Under the pieces are notes generated by a model. That model was not told where the DNA came from, searched no databases, and saw nothing but the letters and a program-made list of their open reading frames with translations. A stretch of DNA of 5,029 nt from Deltaproteobacteria bacterium. Its GTDB lineage: Bacteria; Desulfobacterota; Syntrophia; Syntrophales; UBA5619. Shown here piece after piece: positions 1 to 5,029 of this stretch (its first letter is position 1; every line of letters begins with the position of its first letter). Both the position numbers and the translations under genes were made by a program. The stretch spans positions 1 through 5,029 of the forward strand of contig JAMDBG010000103.1 in assembly GCA_023487865.1 (NCBI GenBank), given 5' to 3'.

Positions 1-1143
1 CAGCGGAATGATCGTAAAGATCATGAAAATGTAGGCCACGACCATCGCCACGAAAACCCCATAGGCGAGCGCGGGGTTCTGGAGGAAAAGCCGCGGTCCG
101 AGCACTATGCCGTGATACTGCAGGACGATCATCATGACGGCCGCCGTGCTCCCCCCGGGGACGCCGATCGCCATCAGCGGGACAAGGGTCCCCGAGGTGA
201 CCCCGTTGTTGGCCGATTCAGGTGCAAGCACGCCTTCCGGAATCCCGGTGCCGAAAAGCTCGGGGGTCTTGGAGAAGGTGCGGGCCTGCTGATAGGCGAC
301 AAAGGCCGCGATGCTCGCCCCGGCCCCGGGAATGATCCCGATGATGAGACCGACGAAACCGGTCCAGACGATCAGCCACCAGTGCCGGACGGTGAGCGTC
401 AACCCCTCGATGGTGTCGGCCCAGTTGGATTGGGCTGCCCGCTCCTGCCCCTCTTTGGTCAGGATGGTCTTTTCCTCGAGCATCGCCAGGGCCTCGGAGA
501 TGGCGAAAAGCCCGATCAGCGCGGGGACCAGGGGCACCCCGTCGTATAGTTCGAGGAATCCGAAGGTCGCCCGCGGTGTGGAATAGATGTTGTCGGCGCC
601 GATGGCCCCGATCAACAGGCCCAGAAAACCGGCGATCAATCCCTTCAGCATATCCTTGGCGGCGATCACCGCGATCAAGGCCAGCCCGAACAGGATGATC
701 ACCACCATCTCGACGCTGCGCACGTAGTAGCTGAGCCGGACGAGGTAGGGGAGGGCCACGACGACGGCGATGGAGGTGATCAGCCCGCCGAAGACCGAGG
801 AGGTGAAGCTCAGGACGAGCGCCTGCTGTGCCTGCCCCTTTTTCGCCATCGCATACCCATCGATGGTCGTCGCGGCGGCGCCGCCGGTGCCGGGGATATT
901 GACGAGAATGGCGGGAATGCCGCCGCCCAGGTGTGTGGCGCAGTACAGCGAAGCCATGAAGACCAGAGCCAACTCGACCTTCATTGCCAAGGTGAGGGGT
1001 AGGAGCATGACCAGCACATTCTGGGCGTTGAATCCGGGAACGGCCCCGACGATGGTTCCCAGGATCACCGCCGGGATGATGATCCACCACCATCCGAAGG
1101 CCATGTAAATCAACTTCAGCAAGAGCTCGGTATCCCAACCCAT
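1..1143 (-). CDS. tctA: TctA family large membrane subunit of a tripartite tricarboxylate transporter (3' end cut by window edge)
   Basis: This is the large permease subunit of a TTT carrier. It is an inner-membrane protein that should move a solute delivered by the periplasmic TctC receptor, using an ion gradient and the small subunit TctB. The frame is open from the ATG at 1143 to the window edge, giving 381 residues of a family normally near 500, so roughly the last quarter lies outside. TctA signatures are plain: GAVPGF (residues 33-38), HLGGGIPAILVNIPGTGG (71-88), TTIDGYAMAKKGQAQQAL (92-109), the second-half repeat GIIPGAGASIAAFVAY (269-284), FGTGIPEGVLAPESANN (297-313) and GVPGGSTAAV (327-336). 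The two PG-containing segments reflect the internal duplication of the family. Hydrophobic stretches alternate with short loops throughout. The start follows the tctB stop by 16 bp, with a modest purine-rich site (AAAGGGA) about 7 nt before the ATG. The family is certain; the substrate is unknown. Confidence 0.95.
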   Translation of the reverse strand, partial: MGWDTELLLKLIYMAFGWWWIIIPAVILGTIVGAVPGFNAQNVLVMLLPLTLAMKVELALVFMASLYCATHLGGGIPAILVNIPGTGGAAATTIDGYAMAKKGQAQQALVLSFTSSVFGGLITSIAVVVALPYLVRLSYYVRSVEMVVIILFGLALIAVIAAKDMLKGLIAGFLGLLIGAIGADNIYSTPRATFGFLELYDGVPLVPALIGLFAISEALAMLEEKTILTKEGQERAAQSNWADTIEGLTLTVRHWWLIVWTGFVGLIIGIIPGAGASIAAFVAYQQARTFSKTPELFGTGIPEGVLAPESANNGVTSGTLVPLMAIGVPGGSTAAVMMIVLQYHGIVLGPRLFLQNPALAYGVFVAMVVAYIFMIFTIIPL

Positions 1144-1159
1144 TTCAGTCCCTTTCTTC

Positions 1160-1669
1160 TCAGAAAATGCGAGCCAGGAGGTGCTCGACCGGTCCGTGCG
1201 GGAAACGCGTATCGAGTAAGGCGATAAACAGCACGTAGCCGCCCGCGGCCATGGAAAGGGCCGTCGCAAGGATGGGCCGCGGTTTCCGTACGCCCAGGAT
1301 GAGCAGAGAAGCGCCCATGAAAAGAAAAAGGCCCAGCGTGAATCCGAGGTAAGGGAGGGTGGCGATGAAGACGATGATGGCGGCTGTCAATCCCCAGCGT
1401 TTCCCCTGGAATTCCAGCGGATAGAGAAGTTTGTCCATCCCCAGCGTCGCCTCTCCCCGTTTCACCTGAAGGGCCGTCCTGATGAGAAAGACCGCGACCA
1501 GGAGGATCAGAAGCACCCCGATCGCCAGGCCGTCCGCCTTGGCCTCCCAGTTGAGCTCCCAGACAGTGCTGTAGTAGTAGATGGTGAAAGCGACGGCGAG
1601 CGCCGGTATGATGAGATCGGCGCCGACCGCCTGTCGCTTTGGATTCCGGTTGTCCGGTTTGGCTGTCAT
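1160..1669 (-). CDS. tctB: TctB family small membrane subunit of a tripartite tricarboxylate transporter
   Basis: This is the small integral membrane subunit that pairs with TctA in the inner membrane. It has 169 residues, the usual TctB size. After a basic, hydrophilic N-terminus (residues 1-16) there are hydrophobic segments at about 17-34, 46-67, 93-126 (a long stretch probably crossing twice) and 131-153. The LPYLGFTLGLFLFMGASLLILG stretch (residues 105-126) and the following short basic loop (GVRKPRP) are typical of the family, which is otherwise poorly conserved. A charged loop lies at about 68-92. The start is supported by a purine tract, GGGAAGGAA, about 7 nt before the ATG. The gene sits between tctC and tctA, the common TTT order. 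A strong inverted repeat lies immediately upstream of its ribosome binding site and could lower or tune its expression relative to tctC. The assignment rests on topology, size and position as well as on sequence. Confidence 0.9.
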   Translation of the reverse strand: MTAKPDNRNPKRQAVGADLIIPALAVAFTIYYYSTVWELNWEAKADGLAIGVLLILLVAVFLIRTALQVKRGEATLGMDKLLYPLEFQGKRWGLTAAIIVFIATLPYLGFTLGLFLFMGASLLILGVRKPRPILATALSMAAGGYVLFIALLDTRFPHGPVEHLLARIF

Positions 1670-1686
1670 TTTTTATTCCTTCCCTG

Positions 1687-1717
1687 CCCTATGGGCGGTA
1701 CTCCGCCGCCCATAGGG
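1687..1717 (-). repeat. Perfect 12-bp inverted repeat (hairpin) between tctC and tctB
   Basis: CCCTATGGGCGG (1687-1698) and its exact complement CCGCCCATAGGG (1706-1717) enclose a 7-nt loop. In the tctCBA transcript this gives a stable hairpin that ends 2-3 nt before the purine tract used as the tctB ribosome binding site. No run of U follows the stem on the minus strand, so it is not a classical intrinsic terminator. By analogy with hairpins placed after binding-protein genes in transport operons, it may stabilise the upstream tctC message or limit tctB translation. That role is inferred. Confidence 0.75.
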
Positions 1718-1729
1718 GCTCACTGTCCG

Positions 1730-1743
1730 GCGGAATGTTCCGC
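1730..1743. repeat. Short inverted repeat GCGGAA-TG-TTCCGC
   Basis: A 6-bp perfect inverted repeat with a 2-nt centre lies in the tctC-tctB gap, 12 bp from the large hairpin. The centre is too small for a relaxed loop, so as RNA it would open to a 5-bp or shorter stem. As DNA it could equally be a protein site. No function can be assigned. Confidence 0.45.
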
Positions 1744-1745
1744 GC

Positions 1746-1760
1746 TGCACACTCCGTGCA
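1746..1760. repeat. Short inverted repeat TGCAC-actcc-GTGCA
   Basis: A 5-bp perfect stem with a 5-nt loop lies between the 1730-1743 palindrome and the hairpin after the tctC stop. Alone it would be unremarkable. It is listed because it is one of four consecutive inverted repeats in a gap of only 117 bp. Confidence 0.4.
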
Positions 1761-1766
1761 TATATC

Positions 1767-1783
1767 CCTGCCTCGGGGGCAGG
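1767..1783 (-). repeat. Hairpin immediately after the tctC stop codon
   Basis: CCTGCC and GGCAGG form a 6-bp GC-rich stem with a 5-nt loop, starting 3 nt past the tctC TAG on the minus strand. The bases that follow (GATATATG) contain no U run, so termination here would be weak at best. A role in protecting the 3' end of a processed tctC message is possible. Confidence 0.5.
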
Positions 1784-1786
1784 ATG

Positions 1787-2809
1787 CTATTTTCTCTTGG
1801 CTGTCAATATGCTCTTGTACTTCCGGGCGAGATCGACCATCGCCAGGGCGTACTCGGTGCAGACCGAACGGTCCCCATATTCGATCGTCTCGAAGGGGGC
1901 TCCGGTCTTGAGATACCCCTCCTTGTAAGCCGGATCGGCGAAGACCTGCTTGGCCGTCTTGTTGAGCTTCTCGAACCGGTCCGGATATTTTTGGATCACC
2001 TCCGTGTGGATGGCCCAGGACCGTGATGAATAGAGGTCGGGGATCTTCGTCCCGAACACCTTGTTCACCGGCGGGGCGTTTCCCGAGAGTTTGGCGAGCT
2101 TGTTGACCTTATTGAAGACGGTCAGGATACGGAAACTGTCGCCCATGCTGATGGGATTGGCCGTTGGGAGGACACCGCAGTCCGCCTCACCGTTGAGGAC
2201 GGCGACGTTGGTGGGATTGCCGCCACCGTAGGGTATCAGGTTGAACCTGGCCCCGGTGGCCTCGCCAAGTGCCAGTACGCCGATGGATGCGGGGTGGGGG
2301 AGGCGGCTGGTTGCCGTGGTAATGGCCCGTTTTTTACCCTCGGCCACCACATCCTCGATGGTCCGGAACGGGCTGGCTTTCCGCACATAGAGACAGCTGT
2401 CGTCGATGTCGATCCGGCAGAAATAGACGAGGTCGTCCGGAAATTTGTATTTGGGATTCTGGAGGGCGTACATGATCATTTCGGCGCCCATATTACCGAA
2501 AAGGAGGTTGTAAGCGTCCCGGTCCTTTCGTCCGACATAGGTTTCGTATCCCACCTGCCCCGCCGCACCCGGGAAGAAGTCGTATTCGAAACCGACTCCG
2601 AGCGATTTCTTCCAGATGTCGCTGAATGTGCGGGCCAGCCGGTCCGGCTTACAAGGAGGGGTCGTGGGAATCACCACCTTGATCGTCCGGTCCGGATAGG
2701 CCGCAAAGGCCTCGCGCAGGGGGAGCCCCCAAAGCGCCCCGGCGCCCGCCACCGCGACGGACCCCTTGATGAATTGCCGACGTGTCAATCCCTTGGAATC
2801 GTTTGTCAT
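1787..2809 (-). CDS. tctC: TctC/Bug family periplasmic solute receptor with Tat-type signal peptide
   Basis: This is the extracytoplasmic solute receptor of the TTT system. It binds the substrate in the periplasm and delivers it to TctAB. It has 340 residues, slightly above the family's usual 320 or so because of its leader. The N-terminus carries a twin-arginine motif, TRRQFIK (residues 9-15), then a hydrophobic Ala/Gly-rich stretch (16-30) and a likely cleavage site after AFA (35-37), so it appears to be exported folded by Tat. The mature part opens with YPDRTIKVVIP (39-48), the family's first strand. Later come FFPGAAGQVGYE (78-89), RFNLIPYGGGNPTNVAVLNG (188-207) and EADCGV (208-213), matching the usual pattern of a Tyr-Gly-Gly ligand loop followed by a G-x-x-D strand. 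Oddities are PPCKPD (51-56) in place of the usual P-G-G-x-x-D first ligand loop, and five cysteines (53, 131, 139, 211, 317). A strong Shine-Dalgarno, GGAGG, lies 6 nt before the ATG. The ligand is unknown. Confidence 0.93.
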   Translation of the reverse strand: MTNDSKGLTRRQFIKGSVAVAGAGALWGLPLREAFAAYPDRTIKVVIPTTPPCKPDRLARTFSDIWKKSLGVGFEYDFFPGAAGQVGYETYVGRKDRDAYNLLFGNMGAEMIMYALQNPKYKFPDDLVYFCRIDIDDSCLYVRKASPFRTIEDVVAEGKKRAITTATSRLPHPASIGVLALGEATGARFNLIPYGGGNPTNVAVLNGEADCGVLPTANPISMGDSFRILTVFNKVNKLAKLSGNAPPVNKVFGTKIPDLYSSRSWAIHTEVIQKYPDRFEKLNKTAKQVFADPAYKEGYLKTGAPFETIEYGDRSVCTEYALAMVDLARKYKSILTAKRK

Positions 2810-2813
2810 GAGC

Positions 2814-2820
2814 CACCTCC
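2814..2820 (-). promoter_or_regulatory. Strong Shine-Dalgarno of tctC
   Basis: The minus strand reads GGAGGTG, with six bases between GGAGG and the ATG at 2809. It is the best ribosome binding site of the three transporter genes, fitting the need for more receptor than membrane subunits. It also fixes the start just before the Tat leader. Confidence 0.8.
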
Positions 2821-2866
2821 GTATTCTCTAAACTTGATCATAACCTGTCTCTCACATGAAAAAGTG

Positions 2867-2893
2867 ATTAAAACCTTGGTGCCTGTTTGTCAA
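2867..2893 (-). promoter_or_regulatory. Candidate sigma-70 promoter upstream of tctC
   Basis: On the minus strand a perfect TTGACA (2888-2893, overlapping the stop codon of the ModA-like gene) is followed after 15 bp by TTTAAT (2867-2872, 5 of 6 to consensus). The spacing is shorter than the optimal 17 bp. The 80-bp AT-rich gap ahead of tctC would suit an internal promoter that lets tctCBA be expressed apart from the two upstream genes. A second loose -10-like box, TATGAT, lies at 2837-2842 with no good -35 partner. Confidence 0.3.
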
Positions 2894-3687
2894 GGCGTAT
2901 TTCGCCGTTTACCGGAAGGGCGCAGGCCGTACTGCTGAAGCCTTTTACGGCCGGATGGCCCTGTAACAATCCGGGCGAACGCCTTTGCCGCCGGAGTGAC
3001 ATCCGCCCGGTACCAGAGCGAATAGGTCGTGGCAAGGTCGAACTCCCCGGGGAAGGGGCCGACCAGCGCCGAGGGGTTGGCTTGCACGATTTCGCTGATC
3101 TGCGTGACGCCGAGGTCCGCTTCGCCGGCGAGGATCAGGTGCATCGTCTCGATGCCGTCTTTTGCGAGCCGGGACTTTTTGAGGACCTCATTCCGGATAC
3201 CGAGTATGTCGATCACCTTAAGGAAGTGTCTGCCGATCGTGGCGCCGCGCGCCGGGTCGGAAAATGCGATGCGCGGCGCGGCAAGGAGCGCGGCTTTGAG
3301 TTTTCCCGGCGTCGAAATATCCGGTTTTTTGCCGACCGGGCCACTCGCAAAACCGCCCACCGTATCGCCAATGGTTTCCGTTATACCATCTGTCAGTTTT
3401 CCGGTTTTTTCCGCATTGCCGATGCGTGTTTGAGAGGTGATCAGAAAGGTCGCGCCGTCGTCAGACTCAAAGAGCTGCTCCACGGCGCCGGCGGTGTCGA
3501 AAACCAGCGCAATCCTTCTGCCGGAGGCCTTTTCGAATTCAGCGGCGATTTCGATGAGGGGTGCTTTCACACCGGCCGCGGCATACAGGCGGATGTCTTC
3601 CTGGAGGTCGACAGCCGGGTCGGGGGAAGAACGCGCACCCGGGGATTGTTTCAAAGAGACAGGGTTGATGGGTGGAACATCTTCCAT
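2890..3687 (-). CDS. ModA-like substrate-binding-fold protein without a signal peptide
   Basis: This 265-residue protein resembles the type 2 periplasmic-binding fold of ModA/AcfC-like proteins. After a hydrophilic N-terminus (1-30) comes IRLYAAAGVKAPLIEIAAEFEKASGRRIALVFDTAGAV (32-69), matching the 'AA-G-alkapl-ela-aFekatG' opening and the following serine/threonine ligand loop. Also visible are RIAFSDPARGATIGRHF (139-155), GEADLGVTQISEI (188-200) and a C-terminal helix, AAKAFARIVTGPSGRKRLQQYGL (233-255), the usual end of the second lobe. No hydrophobic leader or lipobox is present, so it is probably cytoplasmic, unlike true ModA. The start at 3687 is chosen because GAGGAG lies 7 nt upstream. 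The frame stays open to 3963, but that extension overlaps the reductase gene and encodes arginine-rich, unlikely sequence. No ABC permease or ATPase is in view. Leaderless relatives are commonly annotated as 'substrate-binding domain-containing protein'. The fold is fairly sure; the ligand and role are not. Confidence 0.82.
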   Translation of the reverse strand: MEDVPPINPVSLKQSPGARSSPDPAVDLQEDIRLYAAAGVKAPLIEIAAEFEKASGRRIALVFDTAGAVEQLFESDDGATFLITSQTRIGNAEKTGKLTDGITETIGDTVGGFASGPVGKKPDISTPGKLKAALLAAPRIAFSDPARGATIGRHFLKVIDILGIRNEVLKKSRLAKDGIETMHLILAGEADLGVTQISEIVQANPSALVGPFPGEFDLATTYSLWYRADVTPAAKAFARIVTGPSGRKRLQQYGLRPSGKRRNTP

Positions 3688-3694
3688 AGTGAAT

Positions 3695-3700
3695 CTCCTC
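3695..3700 (-). promoter_or_regulatory. Shine-Dalgarno deciding the start of the ModA-like gene
   Basis: GAGGAG on the minus strand lies 7 nt before the ATG at 3687. It falls in the gap after the reductase stop codon and supports this start over the ATG at 3963, which lies inside the reductase gene. Confidence 0.75.
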
Positions 3701-3740
3701 ACTCTGCAGAAAACCGCCGTGACGCGGAGGCATGGGAAGA

Positions 3741-4730
3741 CTATATGCCGACTGTCTTCAGCTGCGGTTCGGGATAGCGGTTTCCTGCGGTGACGCCGAG
3801 GGGGAAAGCGTTTCCGAGCGTATCGATCTCTTCGTCCGAGAGGGTGATGTCCAGCGTTGCGACGTTCTGTTCGAGGTAGCTGTGGCGTTTGGTCCCGGGG
3901 ATCGGCACGATATCGCTGCCCTGCGCGTGCAGCCACGCCAGCGCGACCTGTGCGGGCGTGCATTTCCTGCGGGTGGCGATTTTCTCGATCGGATCGAGCA
4001 GCTCCAGGTTGCGCCTGAAATTATCCGGGTTGAAACGCGGGTGGTCGTGCCGTCGGTCTTTCGGCAACAGCGTGTCGAGGCTTTTGATGGTGGCGGTCAG
4101 GAACCCTCGGCCGAGCGGCGCGTATGCCATGTAACCGATCCCGAGCTCCCGGCACGCCGGCAGCACACTCTTCTCCGCATCCCGGCTCCAAAGCGAATAT
4201 TCTGTTTCGAGGGCAACGATCGGATGCACCTGATGTGCCCGACGTATCGTCCGTGGTCCCGCCTCCGATAAGGCGAGATAACGCACCTTCCCCTGCTCGA
4301 CGAGACGCTTCATCGCTCCGACGGTATCCTCGATCGGGACCGTTGGATCGACGCGATGCAGACCATAGATGTCGATCACGTCGACTCCGAGGCGTCTGAG
4401 TGAGGCGTTGCAGGCCCGGGGGACATAGTCGGGATGGCCGCCGGTCAAACCGGGTGTGTTGACGCCGGCCAGCCGGAGATTGCCGAATTTCGTCGCGATC
4501 AACGCGCTGCTCCGCTTGCCTTTCAAGGCACGACCCACCAGTTCCTCATTCACACCGGCTCCGTAAGCGTCGGATGTGACGATGAGATTGACGCCGAGGT
4601 CCAGCGCCCGATGGATGGTCGCGATCGATTCTGCGTCATCGGGCTCGCCGTAGCTGATCGACATGCCCATGCAACCCAGGCCTTGCGCCGAGACCAGCGG
4701 TCCGTTTGTACCGAGTTTGCGTAGCTGCAT
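3741..4730 (-). CDS. Aldo/keto reductase (NADP(H)-dependent type) with catalytic Asp replaced by Val
   Basis: This is a 329-residue (beta/alpha)8-barrel oxidoreductase of the aldo/keto reductase superfamily, close to the AKR13-like group with the opening LGTNGPLVSAQGLGCMGMS. Members reduce aldehydes or ketones with NAD(P)H in the cytoplasm. Visible landmarks are GLGCMGMS (17-24), DAYGAGVNEELVGRAL (54-69), ATKFG (79-83), LHRVDPTVPIEDTVGAM (124-140), the cofactor segment APLGRGFL (204-211), and PIPGTKRHSYLEQN (276-289), which binds the adenosine-phosphate end. Of the Asp-Tyr-Lys-His tetrad, Tyr56, Lys81 and His125 are present. The Asp normally found in DTADVYG/DTSDAYG is Val51, codon GTC, one base from the Asp codon GAC. 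The start at 4730 is supported by AGGAGG 5 nt upstream. A GTG at 4769 would add 13 hydrophilic residues that the family lacks. It is the first gene of the block, 53 bp before the ModA-like gene. The substrate is unknown. Confidence 0.95.
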   Translation of the reverse strand: MQLRKLGTNGPLVSAQGLGCMGMSISYGEPDDAESIATIHRALDLGVNLIVTSDAYGAGVNEELVGRALKGKRSSALIATKFGNLRLAGVNTPGLTGGHPDYVPRACNASLRRLGVDVIDIYGLHRVDPTVPIEDTVGAMKRLVEQGKVRYLALSEAGPRTIRRAHQVHPIVALETEYSLWSRDAEKSVLPACRELGIGYMAYAPLGRGFLTATIKSLDTLLPKDRRHDHPRFNPDNFRRNLELLDPIEKIATRRKCTPAQVALAWLHAQGSDIVPIPGTKRHSYLEQNVATLDITLSDEEIDTLGNAFPLGVTAGNRYPEPQLKTVGI

Positions 4731-4735
4731 TTTTC

Positions 4736-4741
4736 CCTCCT
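4736..4741 (-). promoter_or_regulatory. Shine-Dalgarno deciding the start of the aldo/keto reductase
   Basis: AGGAGG on the minus strand lies 5 nt before the ATG at 4730. It selects this start over the in-frame GTG at 4769. Confidence 0.8.
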
Positions 4742-4778
4742 GTTCGCTGCCCCTGTCCGGATCCGTCACTGAATCGCC

Positions 4779-4803
4779 GGCCGGGAGGCGGCCCTTTGCG
4801 GGC
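4779..4803 (-). repeat. Two overlapping short hairpins in the reductase leader
   Basis: GGCCG/CGGCC (4779-4783 with 4789-4793, 5-nt loop) and GCCC/GGGC (4791-4794 with 4800-4803, 5-nt loop) share bases 4791-4793, so both cannot form at once. They lie 50-70 nt upstream of the reductase ATG. The stems are short and could arise by chance in GC-rich sequence. Confidence 0.25.
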
Positions 4804-4840
4804 AGAGTCAGACCCCGCGCCTACAGAAAAAGAGTGTATG

Positions 4841-4858
4841 ATGCGGTCTATGCGGTCA
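4841..4858. repeat. Tandem 9-bp direct repeat (ATGCGGTCT / ATGCGGTCA)
   Basis: Two adjacent copies of ATGCGGTC with a 9-bp period lie in the non-coding region about 110 bp upstream of the reductase start. Direct repeats near a promoter can be activator sites, but two copies of 8 bp are thin evidence. Confidence 0.4.
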
Positions 4859-4922
4859 ACCCTCTTGGCTCCCGCAGGTGTTGTTGCCGGTAGCCGATTT
4901 TATGATGTGGACCTGAACTGTG

Positions 4923-4957
4923 TGCTAAGGCTTAGCAGTTGAATTTGGGGTTGTCAA
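4923..4957 (-). promoter_or_regulatory. Candidate promoter with overlapping 15-bp palindromic operator for the gene block
   Basis: On the minus strand TTGACA (4952-4957) sits in the AT-rich end of the upstream region. Fourteen bases downstream is the perfect palindrome TGCTAAG-G-CTTAGCA (4923-4937, plus-strand reading). At 17-bp spacing the -10 hexamer would be TAAGCC, a poor match that lies inside the palindrome. That arrangement suits a regulator that blocks or assists polymerase at a weak promoter. Transcription from here would give a leader of nearly 190 nt before the reductase ATG. Promoter and operator are both inferred from pattern only. Confidence 0.35.
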
Positions 4958-5029
4958 TAAAATTATTTCTATGGAATTTATCGATGGTGCCGTGGAGATT
5001 CACACGTGGATATTTGCATAAAATATTAA

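Larger units (their letters stand above)
4742..5029. other. Non-coding upstream region of the gene block
   Basis: No convincing gene is seen. The half nearest the reductase is GC-rich and holds the short hairpins and the direct repeat. The distal part, about 4938-5029, is clearly AT-rich and holds the TTGACA box and, next to it, the palindrome. A 34-codon frame, 4838-4942 plus, lacks a good ribosome binding site and recognisable sequence. Whatever lies beyond 5029 is probably the edge of a separate transcription unit. Confidence 0.6.

Noticed and set aside
218..1138. Long minus-strand frame rich in Arg, His and Gly
   Set aside because: It is a shifted-frame shadow of tctA. The frame beginning at 1143 gives the clear TctA motifs instead.
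2873..2896. Possible terminator after the ModA-like gene (CCTTG ... CAAGG followed by TTTT)
   Set aside because: The stem is only 5 bp with a 12-nt loop, too weak for an intrinsic terminator. The same bases serve better as the TTGACA promoter candidate.
3701..3740. Possible hairpin between the reductase and the ModA-like gene (CCGC ... GCGG then TTTT)
   Set aside because: The stem is just 4 bp and the next gene's ribosome binding site follows directly, so termination is unlikely.
2887..3777. Plus-strand frame opposite the ModA-like gene
   Set aside because: It is an antisense shadow in GC-rich DNA with no recognisable domain. The opposite strand holds a supported gene.
3688..3963. N-terminal extension of the ModA-like gene from an ATG at 3963
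   Set aside because: It overlaps the end of the reductase gene and is arginine-rich with no family resemblance. The ATG at 3687 has a well-placed GAGGAG.
4731..4769. Upstream GTG start for the aldo/keto reductase
   Set aside because: It adds 13 hydrophilic residues outside the family pattern, while the ATG at 4730 has AGGAGG at ideal spacing.
4838..4942. 34-codon plus-strand frame upstream of the block
   Set aside because: It has only a poor ribosome binding site and no recognisable sequence, and it covers the candidate palindrome and direct repeat.

Overview
This GC-rich window carries one co-directional block of five genes, all on the minus strand, so transcription runs from high to low coordinates. 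In order they are an aldo/keto reductase (3741-4730), a ModA-like substrate-binding-fold protein with no export signal (2890-3687), and the three parts of a tripartite tricarboxylate transporter (TTT): TctC (1787-2809), TctB (1160-1669) and TctA (1-1143, cut by the window edge). No RNA gene, CRISPR array, transposase or insertion sequence is visible. The organism is a Gram-negative bacterium, since TTT receptors work in the periplasm. The Tat-type leader on TctC and the overall style of the proteins suggest a delta-proteobacterium (Desulfobacterota and relatives) or another environmental proteobacterium. That placement is an impression, not a demonstration.

Layout. Positions 4731-5029 are a non-coding leader and promoter region. 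Its distal end is AT-rich and holds a TTGACA box and a 15-bp palindrome. The aldo/keto reductase and the ModA-like gene are 53 bp apart, and 80 bp separates the ModA-like gene from tctC. Each gene has its own Shine-Dalgarno sequence. The tctC-tctB gap is 117 bp and is packed with inverted repeats, including a perfect 12-bp stem just upstream of the tctB ribosome binding site. tctB and tctA are 16 bp apart.

How the genes may work together. TctC captures a small, probably carboxylated solute in the periplasm and hands it to the TctA/TctB membrane carrier. The reductase could act on the imported compound or a product of it. The ModA-like protein may bind a related ligand in the cytoplasm. The substrate cannot be read from sequence.

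Points that merit a second look are: the reductase has valine where the catalytic aspartate is expected; TctC has an unusual ligand loop, five cysteines and a Tat leader; the ModA-like protein has no leader and no ABC partner in view; and the tctC-tctB gap has a structured hairpin cluster. I see no clear sign of a wholly new system. The cluster is a TTT locus with several departures from the family norm.
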